DNA of 8,335 bases. Source: Nonomuraea sp. Lineage in GTDB: Bacteria > Actinomycetota > Actinomycetes > Streptosporangiales > Streptosporangiaceae. Of this stretch, positions 1 through 6,846 are shown in pieces; position 1 is the first letter of the stretch, and every line of letters begins with the position of its first letter. A model generated the notes under the pieces. That model worked only from the letters and a program-made list of their open reading frames with translations, searched no databases and was not told the DNA's origin. The stretch is taken from assembly GCA_013362835.1 (NCBI GenBank), contig JABFVJ010000405.1, forward strand, positions 1 through 8,335, read 5' to 3'. A program made the position numbers and the translations under genes.

Positions 1-60
1 GGCAGAGACCTGCTGCCCCAGGCCGCCGGGTCGTGCTGCGGCTCCGGCGGCTGCCACTGA
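1..60 (+). CDS. C-terminal end of an unidentified Cys-rich protein (5' end outside window)
   Basis: Frame 1 from the first base reads 19 codons to a TGA at 58-60 and ends in the tail SCCGSGGCH. The gene begins before the window, so the family cannot be named. The tail has a vicinal Cys pair, a third Cys and a terminal His among glycines. Such tails are often metal or Fe-S ligands, but that is inference. The main reason to believe the frame is real is the strong hairpin that starts 11 bases after the stop codon, where a terminator would be expected. Codon third positions are mostly G or C, as in the confident genes. It could still be a chance open frame. Confidence 0.5.
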   Translation, partial: GRDLLPQAAGSCCGSGGCH

Positions 61-71
61 GCCGTCCTCGA

Positions 72-107
72 CCGCTCCACCGGCCCGGCGGCGAGCCGGT
101 GGAGCGG
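72..107 (+). terminator. Rho-independent-like hairpin, 13-bp perfect stem
   Basis: CCGCTCCACCGGC (72-84) pairs perfectly with GCCGGTGGAGCGG (95-107) around a 10-base loop. A short outer pairing is also possible: CTCGA at 67-71 with TCGAG at 113-117. There is no U tract after it, which is common in high-GC actinomycetes. It sits just downstream of the stop at 58-60 and about 90 bases beyond the 3' end of the minus-strand MarR remnant. It could therefore end transcription from either side. Confidence 0.75.
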
Positions 108-194
108 GCCCGTCGAGCAGCACCAGCGGGGTTCGCGCCGCCGCGTGAGACGTGGGTGGTGACTCCCGTGACGACCGAGCAGAGCGTGAGCGCC

Positions 195-598
195 CTACTC
201 GCCGAGATGATCGAGCAGGGTCCTGCTGATGTCCTCCCGCTGGCGCAGCTGCTCGGGCGAGAGCACGTCGACCAGGTGCGACCGGACGCTCGTGACGTGC
301 GGCGGGGCCGCCGCGCGCAGCGCCTCCAACCCCTCGTCGGTCAGTACGGCGAGCCATCCGCGCCGGTCGGCCGCGTAGTGCTCGCGGCGCACCCGGCCCG
401 CCTGCTCCAGCTTGTTCACCGCGTGGGAGATGCGCTCGGCTTGGAACGCGCCCATTTGGCCAGCTCGGCCATCCGCAGCGTGTGATCCGGCGCCTCCGAC
501 AGCATGACCAGCAGCTCGTAGTAGGTGAGCGGCATGCCCGACGCCTGGAGGTCGCGGTCGAGGGCCGGGGAGCGCGCGGGCGCAGGCCGAGCGGGCGG
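195..598 (-). pseudogene. Decayed MarR-family transcriptional regulator (truncated N-terminus, two compensating frameshifts)
   Basis: MarR proteins are winged-helix DNA-binding dimers. The C-terminal part (about 431 down to the TAG at 195-197) reads cleanly as ISHAVNKLEQAG, then the wing with DRRGWLAVLTDEG, then the dimerisation helices ending LLDHLGE. The preceding core is in a different frame (about 562 to 434): LDRDLQASGMPLTYYELLVML, split here as LDRDLQASGM then PLTYYELLVML, followed by LRMAELAKWARSKPS. A single missing base near 432-436 (agcgc where agccgc would keep frame) joins the two. A second shift of opposite sign near 562-571, in a C-rich run, returns the upstream sequence to the C-terminal frame. 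A 237-codon frame is therefore open through the region, but its middle 45 or so residues are nonsense. The usual 25-30 N-terminal residues are absent: the stop of the upstream gene is at 617-619 and no convincing start lies between. Trp-to-Arg (393-395) and Leu-to-Arg (237-239) changes at positions I would expect to be Trp and Leu also suggest decay. Sequencing error is the alternative for the indels. Confidence 0.75.
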
Positions 599-616
599 TC
601 AGGTTCGCCCGCGTGC

Positions 617-976
617 TCAGCGAGGCGCGGTCGGCCGCCTGACCGCCCACAGGCTGTGGACGGCGCACGCGGCGGCGGCGCCCACGGCGTACCAGAACAG
701 GTCGGGGGCGTTGAAGGTGCTGCCGAGCAGCGGTCGCAGGAGTGGCGGGATCTCGCCGAGCTGGGCGAACTCTATCGCCCAGCTCAGCCCGGCCGCCACC
801 GCCGCGGCGACCCACGGCCGCACCCGCGGCAGGGCCAGGACGACGAGCGTGTAGATCAGCACGGTGTAGAGAGCGTCGCCCGCGTACTTCGGGACCGGCC
901 CGTCCCACAGCAGCCGGACGGCGAGCCCGGCGGCGATCGTCAGGAGGGCGGCGAGGAGAACGGGCAGGCGGGGCAC
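617..976 (-). CDS. Small four-helix membrane protein, DUF2809 family
   Basis: The 119-residue product is nearly all hydrophobic segments. They lie at about residues 4-22 (PVLLAALLTIAAGLAVRLL), 34-50, 55-68 and 92-108, joined by short loops. The pattern RLLWDGPVPKYAGDALYT near residues 21-38, the IEFAQL segment near 68-73 and LGSTFNAPDLFWYAVGAA near 84-101 match what I know of DUF2809 proteins, a family without established function. Length is normal for the family. The start is the GTG at 974-976. No better in-frame start lies upstream and no clear Shine-Dalgarno site precedes it. The stop (617-619) abuts the MarR remnant, and the two may once have been co-transcribed. The gene is divergent from the transporter operon across an AT-rich gap. 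Confidence 0.75.
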   Translation of the reverse strand: MPRLPVLLAALLTIAAGLAVRLLWDGPVPKYAGDALYTVLIYTLVVLALPRVRPWVAAAVAAGLSWAIEFAQLGEIPPLLRPLLGSTFNAPDLFWYAVGAAAACAVHSLWAVRRPTAPR

Positions 977-1002
977 CGGATCACGGTAGCGTCAAGGGTA
1001 CT

Positions 1003-1045
1003 GAAAATTTACACCGCCAAAGGAAACGAGAATGAAACAATTTTC
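1003..1045. promoter_or_regulatory. AT-rich island with inverted repeat between divergent genes
   Basis: These 43 bases are about 65 percent A+T, in sharp contrast to the GC-rich surroundings. The ends form an inverted repeat: GAAAATT at 1003-1009 and AATTTTC at 1039-1045, 29 bases apart. The stretch lies between the divergent DUF2809 gene and the transporter operon, so it is a natural place for promoter or regulator contacts on either strand. The function is inference. The arms are only 7 bp and could arise by chance in AT-rich DNA. Confidence 0.35.
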
Positions 1046-1054
1046 CGCCACTCG

Positions 1055-1084
1055 TTGACACGCGGTCTCCGTATGGTGTGCCTT
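1055..1084 (+). promoter_or_regulatory. Possible promoter of the transporter operon (TTGACA box)
   Basis: A perfect consensus -35 hexamer TTGACA is at 1055-1060. The -10 is unclear. TATGGT at 1072-1077 looks good but is only 11 bases away. The correctly spaced hexamer (18 bases, TGCCTT at 1079-1084) is weak. Position is right, 60-70 bases before the first ATG of the operon. I am fairly confident that a promoter is in this gap and much less sure of its exact elements. Confidence 0.4.
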
Positions 1085-1122
1085 TTCCTACACAGGAACC
1101 CCCCGCCTGAAGGTGAGGCATT

Positions 1123-2937
1123 ATGAGGAAATGGTTCGCGAGCCTGGCAGTGCTGGGTGTAGCGCTGTTAATGGCAGGCCAGGGTGCGACTGCGGCCCAA
1201 GCCCAGGAACCCGCGGCGGGGAAGAAGATCGTACGCGTCGGAGCGACCCAGTCGATGGACTCCATGAACCCGTTCCTGGCGGTCCGGCTGGTCTCGACCT
1301 CGATCCACCGCTGGATGTACGGCTACCTCACGGTGCCCGACTCCAAGACGCTCCAGCCCAGTCCCGACCTCGCCGAGTCGTGGACGACGTCGGACGACGG
1401 GCTCACCTGGACGTTCAAGATCCGTAACGCCAAGTGGTCCGACGGCCAGCCGGTCACGGCCGAGGACGCCGCCTGGACGTTCAACAAGATCATGACGGAC
1501 GAGGCGGCCAAGACCGCCAACGGCCCGGCCACGGAGAACTTCGAGAGCGTCACCGCCAACGGCCAGGACTTGATCATCAAGACCAAGGCCCCGCAGGCGT
1601 CCATGCTGGAGAACCCGATCCCGATCATGCCCAAGCATGTGTGGGAGAAGGTCACCGACATGGCCAACTACGAGGCGGAGACGTACCCGACGGTCAGCAG
1701 CGGCCCGTACATCGCGGTCGAGCACAAGAAGGACCAGTACGTCAAGCTGAAGGCCAACCCCGACTACTGGCGCGGCAAGCCCAAGATCGACGAGCTGCAG
1801 GTCATCTTCTACGACAACCCGCAGGCCGCCATCGCCGCGCTGAAGAAGGGCGACATCGACCTGCTCGGCCGCATGACGCCGCCGGAGTTCGAGGCCATCC
1901 AGAACGACCCGAACATCGAGGCGTGGAACACGCAGGGCCGCCGGGCGGCGTACCTGCAGATCAACCACGGCGCCACCACCACCGACGACAAGCCCATCGG
2001 CGACGGCCACCCGGCGCTGAAGGACCCGAAGGTGCGTCAGGCGCTGCACTTCGCGATCGACAAGCAGAAGCTGGTCGACGAGGTGCAGAACGGGCTCGCC
2101 AAGCCGGCCGACGGCTCGATCGTCCCGCCCATGTACAAGGACTTCTTCTGGGAGGCCACGGGTGACGAGAAGGTCACCTACGACGTGGCCAAGGCCAACA
2201 AGATCCTCGACGACGCCGGCTACAAGAAGGGCGCCGACGGCGTCCGTACGATGCCCGACGGCAAGCGCAAGCTGGAGTTCCGCTTCAGCATCCACACCGA
2301 CACGCCGATCGAGGACAAGCTCGCCGAGTACCTGACCGGCTTCTTCAAGGAGATCGGCGTCACGCTGACCACCAAGAAGCTCGACTCCAGCAAGTTCACC
2401 GAGGAGACCGGCGTCACGGCGCTGTTCGACATCGCGATCAGCGGCTGGTCGGTCAACCCCGACCCCGAAGAGGTCCTGGCCACCCACCTGTGCAGCCGCA
2501 GGCCGGCCCCGGGCGGCGAAGGCGGCGGCACCGAGTCGTTCTACTGCGACCCGACCTTCGAGAAGCTCTACCAGGAGCAGCTCAAGGAGCTCGACCGGCC
2601 CAAGCGCGCCGACCTCATCAAGAAGATGGAGGAGCGCCTCTACACCGACGCCCCCGTCATCGCCATCTACTACACCAACGACCTTGAGGGTTACCGCAAG
2701 GACCGGATCACCAGCATCACCCCGATCCCCGAGGACAAGGGCCTCCTGTACGGCGGCAGCGGCTACTGGCCGTTCTACACCGTCGACGTCAAGGCGACCG
2801 CGGTCAGCGGCTCCGGCGCCGACGGCGGCTCCAACACGGGTCTCATCGTCGGCGTGGTCGGCGGCGTGGTGGTCATCGGCCTCGCGGCCTTCCTCCTGAC
2901 CAGGCGGCGCAAGAGCGTCGCGGACGAGCGCGAATGA
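1123..2937 (+). CDS. Family-5 (OppA/DppA-type) extracellular solute-binding protein with C-terminal membrane anchor
   Basis: Substrate receptor of the ABC importer encoded downstream, 604 residues, slightly long for the family. Residues 1-28 form a secretion signal: MRKW, then a hydrophobic core, then ATAAQAQ as the probable cleavage region. No lipobox Cys is present. The mature part begins with the family-typical stretch RVGATQSMDSMNPF and LQPSPDLAESW, followed by GLTWTFKIRNAKWSDGQPVT (about 99-118). Cys457 and Cys475 flank a Gly-rich loop and probably form a disulfide. A Gly/Ser-rich linker leads to a 22-residue hydrophobic helix (572-593) and the basic tail RRRKSVADERE. That is a stop-transfer anchor which would leave the receptor outside and the tail inside. 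Start chosen at the ATG preceded by AAGGTGAGG at 1110-1118. The ligand (peptide, nickel chelate, sugar or other) cannot be told. The stop overlaps the next start as ATGA. Confidence 0.93.
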   Translation: MRKWFASLAVLGVALLMAGQGATAAQAQEPAAGKKIVRVGATQSMDSMNPFLAVRLVSTSIHRWMYGYLTVPDSKTLQPSPDLAESWTTSDDGLTWTFKIRNAKWSDGQPVTAEDAAWTFNKIMTDEAAKTANGPATENFESVTANGQDLIIKTKAPQASMLENPIPIMPKHVWEKVTDMANYEAETYPTVSSGPYIAVEHKKDQYVKLKANPDYWRGKPKIDELQVIFYDNPQAAIAALKKGDIDLLGRMTPPEFEAIQNDPNIEAWNTQGRRAAYLQINHGATTTDDKPIGDGHPALKDPKVRQALHFAIDKQKLVDEVQNGLAKPADGSIVPPMYKDFFWEATGDEKVTYDVAKANKILDDAGYKKGADGVRTMPDGKRKLEFRFSIHTDTPIEDKLAEYLTGFFKEIGVTLTTKKLDSSKFTEETGVTALFDIAISGWSVNPDPEEVLATHLCSRRPAPGGEGGGTESFYCDPTFEKLYQEQLKELDRPKRADLIKKMEERLYTDAPVIAIYYTNDLEGYRKDRITSITPIPEDKGLLYGGSGYWPFYTVDVKATAVSGSGADGGSNTGLIVGVVGGVVVIGLAAFLLTRRRKSVADERE

Positions 2938-3989
2938 CAACACCGCTCGAAGCGGCAGAGCCCGCCGTCGCCCAGGCGGCGGGCCCTGGTGACGACCGCC
3001 CCGCCCGCCACGGCACGCTGCGTTACGCGCTGTCGAAGGCGGGCGGTGCGTTGTTCAGCATCGCCGCGGTGATCGTGGGCACGTTCTTCGTGTTCCGGCT
3101 GCTGCCCGGCGACCCCGTGCGGAACCTGGCGCAGGGCCGCAACATGACCCCCGCGCAGCTCGACCTGGAACGTCACCGGCTCGGCCTCGACAAGCCCGTG
3201 ATCGACCAGTTCTTCGACTTCGTGGGCAAGACGCTCAGGCTCGACCTCGGCCTCTCCTACGAGTACAAGCGGCCGGTGCTCGACCTCATCGGCGAGCGCA
3301 TCGGCCCGACCCTGCTGCTGGCCGGGACCGGCCTGGTCATCGCGGTCAGCCTCGGCCTCTGGCAGGGCACCAGGGCGGGCTGGCGGCGCGGCAGCACGTT
3401 CGACCGCTTCTCCACCGGCACGTCGCTGGTGTTGTGGTCGGTGCCCACGTTCTGGCTCGGCCTGCTGCTGATGATGGTGTTCGGCGTCGGCATCGGCCCG
3501 ATCCCCGGCGTCCTGCCCTTCAGGGGCATCGAGAGCGTCGACGCGCCGGACGGCTTCGCGTACGTGCTCGACGTCGCCTCCCACATGGTGCTGCCGTGCC
3601 TGACGCTCGTGGCGGTGATCTACGCCCAGTACCTCCTGGTCATGCGGTCGTCGCTGCTGGAGGAGGTCAGCCAGGACTACATCACCGTGGCACGTGCCAA
3701 GGGCCTGCGCGACGACGACGTACGCCGCCGCCACGCGGTGCCCAACGCCCTGCTGCCCACGGTGACGCTGGTCTTCATGCGCATCGGCTTCGTGGTCGGC
3801 GGCGCGGTCACCGTGGAGACGATCTACACCTGGCCCGGCCTGGGACAGCTGTTCTACCGGGCGGTCCGGGTGCCCGACTTCACGCTCATGCAGGGCACGT
3901 TCATGCTCATCACCGTGGCCGTGATCCTCATGAACACGCTGGCCGACGTGCTCTACCACGTCCTCGACCCGAGGGTGAGGTCGGCATGA
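2934..3989 (+). CDS. DppB/OppB-type ABC transporter permease
   Basis: First membrane subunit of the importer, 351 residues. After a polar N-terminus of about 35 residues, unusually long for DppB proteins, a first helix at about 37-57 runs into the typical FRLLPGDPVRNLA segment. Further helices follow at about 126-142, 163-190, 219-236, 276-296 and 320-340. The coupling loop (EAA motif) is at about 252-274: TVARAKGLRDDD followed by RRRHAVPNALLP. It would dock onto the ATPases. The segment VETIYTWPGLGQLFYRAV is a strong family hallmark. The start ATG overlaps the previous stop (2934-2937, ATGA) with no good Shine-Dalgarno site, so translation probably depends on coupling to the binding-protein gene. 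Confidence 0.95.
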   Translation: MTTPLEAAEPAVAQAAGPGDDRPARHGTLRYALSKAGGALFSIAAVIVGTFFVFRLLPGDPVRNLAQGRNMTPAQLDLERHRLGLDKPVIDQFFDFVGKTLRLDLGLSYEYKRPVLDLIGERIGPTLLLAGTGLVIAVSLGLWQGTRAGWRRGSTFDRFSTGTSLVLWSVPTFWLGLLLMMVFGVGIGPIPGVLPFRGIESVDAPDGFAYVLDVASHMVLPCLTLVAVIYAQYLLVMRSSLLEEVSQDYITVARAKGLRDDDVRRRHAVPNALLPTVTLVFMRIGFVVGGAVTVETIYTWPGLGQLFYRAVRVPDFTLMQGTFMLITVAVILMNTLADVLYHVLDPRVRSA

Positions 3990-4867
3990 CGAGTGTCGCC
4001 GCGACTCGCAGACGACAGGCGCTGGCCAACTTCTGGACCGACTTCCGCAGGCACCGCGCGGGGGTCGTCGGCACGACGATCCTCTTCGTCGCCGTGGTGC
4101 TCGCGCTGATCGCGCCGCTGTTCATCGACGAGAGCGTGACGAACGTCGTCGACGCCCCCGGCGAGGAGTTCGACGGCCCGAGCCTGGCCTTCCCCTTCGG
4201 CACGGACGAGTCCGGCCGGTCGATCCTGCTGATGATCTGGTGGGGCTCGCGGACCTCGCTGCTCATCGGCTTCCTCGCGGCGCTGCTCAGCATCGTGATC
4301 GGCATGGTCATCGGCATCGCCGCGGGGCACTTCACCGGCTGGATCGGCGGCGCGCTGATGCGGGTCACCGACTGGTTCCTGGTGCTGCCCTCGCTGGTGA
4401 CGGCGCTGGTCCTGGCGGCCATCCTCGGCGGCAGCACGTTCACGATCATCATGGCCATCGGGGTCACCACCTGGCCCTCGACGGCCCGGCTGATCAGGGC
4501 GCAGACGTTCGCCGTCGAGGCCAGGCCCTACATCGAACGTTCGAAGGCGCTCGGCGCGGGCCACTGGCACATCACCACCCGGCACGTGCTGCCCAACGTG
4601 GCCCCGCTGCTGCTGGCCAGCACGACCCTGGAGGTGGCCAGCGCGATCGTCACCGAGTCCACCCTGGCCTTCCTCGGCGCCAGCGCGAACAAGACCTCGT
4701 GGGGCACGATGTTGCGCGGCTCCTACGACTACGGAGCCGCCAACGAGGGCGCCTGGTGGTACATCATCCTCCCCGGTCTGGCCATCCTCGTGGTCGTCAT
4801 GGCGTTCACCCTCGTCGGGCGGGCGCTGGAGGCCGTGCTCAACCCCAGGCTCAGGAGGGCGGCATGA
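3986..4867 (+). CDS. DppC/OppC-type ABC transporter permease
   Basis: Second membrane subunit, 293 residues, normal for DppC. A basic N-terminus (RRRQALANFWTDFRRHRAG) precedes helix 1 at about 28-46. The family hallmark FPFGTDESGRSI is at about 69-80, followed by WWGSRTSLLIGF. Helices follow at about 91-113, 133-148, 153-163, 207-230 and 258-280. The EAA loop is at about 181-207: PYIERSKALGAGHWHITTRH then VLPNVAP. The frame stays open far upstream (to about 3434) inside dppB, but the family N-terminus begins at the ATG at 3986, which overlaps the dppB stop (ATGA) and has GGTGAGG at 3974-3980. It forms the heterodimeric pore with the preceding permease. Confidence 0.95.
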   Translation: MTSVAATRRRQALANFWTDFRRHRAGVVGTTILFVAVVLALIAPLFIDESVTNVVDAPGEEFDGPSLAFPFGTDESGRSILLMIWWGSRTSLLIGFLAALLSIVIGMVIGIAAGHFTGWIGGALMRVTDWFLVLPSLVTALVLAAILGGSTFTIIMAIGVTTWPSTARLIRAQTFAVEARPYIERSKALGAGHWHITTRHVLPNVAPLLLASTTLEVASAIVTESTLAFLGASANKTSWGTMLRGSYDYGAANEGAWWYIILPGLAILVVVMAFTLVGRALEAVLNPRLRRAA

Positions 4868-5844
4868 GCTTCCTCGAACTCGACGATCTCTCGGTGACCT
4901 ACCGCATCGCCTCGGGCGAGGTGCCCGCGGTACGCGGCGTGTCGCTGACCCTCGACTCCGGAGCGGCACTCGGAGTCGCCGGCGAGTCGGGGTCCGGCAA
5001 GTCGACGCTGGCCATGGCGCTGCTCAGGCTCCTGCCCAAGAGCACGCGCGTCGGCGGCCGGATCCTGCTCGACGGCGAGGACGTCCTCGCCATGAAGTGG
5101 GGCCGCATGCGGGCCGTACGGTGGGCCGAGGCGTCCATCGTGTTCCAGGGCGCGCAGCACGGGCTCAACCCCGTGCGCAGGATCGGCGAGCAGATCGCCG
5201 AGCCGCTGCTGGTGCACGGCCTGGCCAAGCCGGAGGGCGCCCGCAAGCGGGTCGCCGAGCTGCTCGAACAGGTCGGCCTGCCCGCCTGGCGGGGCCGCAG
5301 CTACCCGCACGAGCTGTCGGGCGGCCAGCGGCAGCGCGTGATGATCGCGATGGCGCTCGCCTGCTCGCCCAAGCTGATCATCGCCGACGAGCCCACGACG
5401 GCGCTCGACGTGATGGTCCAGGCGCAGGTCCTGACGCTGATCAAGGACCTGGTCGCCGAGCACGGCATCTCCCTGATCATGATCTCGCACGACCTGTCGG
5501 TCCTCGCCGACGTCTGCGACCGCCTCGCGGTCATGTACGCCGGCCGCGTCGTCGAGCACGGCCCCTCCCGCGAGGTCTTCCACGACGCCAAACATCCCTA
5601 CAGCAGGGCGCTCGCGGCCGCGTTCCCGACCGTGGGCGACCCGGTCTCGCGGCTCGCGCCGAAGGGCCTCGGCGGCGACCCGCCCGACCCGATGCAGCTC
5701 CCGTCCGGCTGCTCGTTCCACCCGCGCTGTCCGGTGGCGCTGGAGGAGTGCGCGACCCACGACGTCGAGCTGTGGTCCGCCGGCCCGCGCCACGCCGCCG
5801 CCTGCGTGCACGTACGCTCCAAGGAGGAGGTCGAGGCTTCATGA
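4864..5844 (+). CDS. DppD/OppD-type ABC transporter ATP-binding protein
   Basis: First ATPase, 326 residues. All nucleotide-binding elements are intact: Walker A GESGSGKST (40-48), Q-loop glutamine 95 in VFQGAQ, signature LSGGQ (151-155), Walker B LIIADEP (171-177) with catalytic Glu176, D-loop ALD, and switch His209 in ISHD. The oligopeptide-family C-terminal extension follows, with a Cys cluster CSFHPRC, EEC, AAC spaced C-X5-C-X6-C-X17-C. Related OppD/DppD proteins are reported to bind a [4Fe-4S] cluster through such cysteines. The start at 4864 overlaps the dppC stop as ATGA and has a strong AGGAGG at 4853-4858. The longer open frame upstream is noise inside dppC. It would pair with the next ATPase to drive import. 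Confidence 0.95.
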   Translation: MSFLELDDLSVTYRIASGEVPAVRGVSLTLDSGAALGVAGESGSGKSTLAMALLRLLPKSTRVGGRILLDGEDVLAMKWGRMRAVRWAEASIVFQGAQHGLNPVRRIGEQIAEPLLVHGLAKPEGARKRVAELLEQVGLPAWRGRSYPHELSGGQRQRVMIAMALACSPKLIIADEPTTALDVMVQAQVLTLIKDLVAEHGISLIMISHDLSVLADVCDRLAVMYAGRVVEHGPSREVFHDAKHPYSRALAAAFPTVGDPVSRLAPKGLGGDPPDPMQLPSGCSFHPRCPVALEECATHDVELWSAGPRHAAACVHVRSKEEVEAS

Positions 5845-6845
5845 CCGAGACGAAGACCGCGGCCGAGACCGTCTCGACGGGCGCCGGCGCGCTGCTGGAG
5901 GCCCGCGACCTGCACGTCGCGTTCTCCTCGCGCGGCCGCAGCGCCCGCGCCGTCGACGGCGTCAACCTGGCGATCGGCGAGGGCGAGATCGTCGCCCTGG
6001 TCGGCGAGTCGGGCTGCGGCAAGACCACCCTGGCCCGCACCCTGCTCGGCCTCGAACGCCCCTCCTCCGGCGAGGTCCGCTACGGCGGCTCCACGCTGCA
6101 CTACGGCTCCAAGGCGCTCAAGGCCTACCGCCGCGAGGTCCAGCTCGTCCTTCAGGACCCGATGGGCTCGCTCAACCCCCGCCACACCGTCTACGAGGCG
6201 GTCGCGGAGGGCCCGCGCATCCACGGCCTGCCCGACGAGCAGGAGATCGTGGCCTCGGCGCTGTCCAGGGCCGGGCTGCGGCCGCCCGAGCGGTTCTTCC
6301 TGCGCTATCCGCACGAATTGTCCGGCGGCCAGCGGCAGCGCGTCGTGATCGCGGGCGCGCTGGCGCTCAACCCGAAGGTGCTGATCGCCGACGAGCCGGT
6401 GGCCTCGCTCGACGCCTCCGTACGCGGCGAGATCCTGGCCCTGATGCTCAAGCTGCGGGCCGATCTCGGGCTGTCGGCCCTGGTCGTCACCCATGACCTC
6501 GGCCTGGCCTGGAACATCGCCGACCGGGTCGCGGTCATGTACCTCGGGCGGATCGTCGAGTCGGGGCCGGTCGAGCAGGTGCTGACCGCGCCGCGGCATC
6601 CGTACACGCAGGCGTTGATGTCGGTGTTGCCCGAGTCGCCCGAGCGGGTGGTGCTGACCGGTGAGCCGCCGGACCCGACCAGGGTGCCGGGGGGCTGCCG
6701 GTTCCACCCGCGCTGCCAGGTGCTCGCCTCGGGGCGGGCGGCGGAGGCGGGCGTGGACGCGGCCTGCCGGTCGGAGCCGCTCAGCATCCTGCCGGCGGTA
6801 CCCGACGCCCAGGCCGCCTGCCACTACGCGGCGGTGACCGGGTAG
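5841..6845 (+). CDS. DppF/OppF-type ABC transporter ATP-binding protein
   Basis: Second ATPase, 334 residues. Walker A GESGCGKTT (55-63), Q-loop Gln105 in VLQDPMGSLNPR, signature LSGGQ (160-164), Walker B VLIADEP (180-186) with Glu185, D-loop SLD and switch His218 in VTHD are all present, so both nucleotide sites look competent. The C-terminal Cys cluster is CRFHPRC then two later cysteines, spaced C-X5-C-X16-C-X17-C. The second gap is 10 residues longer than in the partner ATPase, made of an Ala/Gly-rich stretch (ASGRAAEAGVDAA). The start at 5841 overlaps the previous stop as ATGA, with GGAGG at 5826-5830. The gene ends one base before the stop of the convergent NmrA-like gene, leaving no room for a separate terminator. 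Confidence 0.95.
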   Translation: MTETKTAAETVSTGAGALLEARDLHVAFSSRGRSARAVDGVNLAIGEGEIVALVGESGCGKTTLARTLLGLERPSSGEVRYGGSTLHYGSKALKAYRREVQLVLQDPMGSLNPRHTVYEAVAEGPRIHGLPDEQEIVASALSRAGLRPPERFFLRYPHELSGGQRQRVVIAGALALNPKVLIADEPVASLDASVRGEILALMLKLRADLGLSALVVTHDLGLAWNIADRVAVMYLGRIVESGPVEQVLTAPRHPYTQALMSVLPESPERVVLTGEPPDPTRVPGGCRFHPRCQVLASGRAAEAGVDAACRSEPLSILPAVPDAQAACHYAAVTG

Positions 6846-6846
6846 G

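Noticed and set aside
195..908. A 237-codon minus-strand open frame as a single gene
   Set aside because: Its first half is an off-frame reading of the DUF2809 gene and its middle is an off-frame reading of the MarR core. Only the C-terminal part is real protein sequence.
985..995. Minus-strand TTGACG (990-995) as the -35 of the DUF2809 gene
   Set aside because: A -10 with normal spacing would fall inside the coding sequence after the GTG start.
1077..1094. TGTG-N10-CACA as an operator before the transporter operon
   Set aside because: Only 4-bp arms with no extension; expected by chance.
1168..2943. A 591-codon minus-strand open frame antisense to the binding-protein gene
   Set aside because: Low-complexity Val/Leu/Gly/Arg/Asp composition typical of antisense frames in GC-biased genes. 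The plus strand has clear family motifs, a signal peptide and a Shine-Dalgarno site.
2775..3959. A long minus-strand frame rich in His, Gln, Glu and Arg opposite the first permease
   Set aside because: The composition is that of a shadow of a hydrophobic GC-rich gene. No domain is recognisable.
3434..3985. N-terminal extension of the second permease into the first
   Set aside because: The extension is Arg/Gly/Pro-rich noise. The true start at 3986 has a Shine-Dalgarno site and the family N-terminus. The same reasoning applies to upstream extensions of the two ATPases (4240-4863 and 5097-5840).
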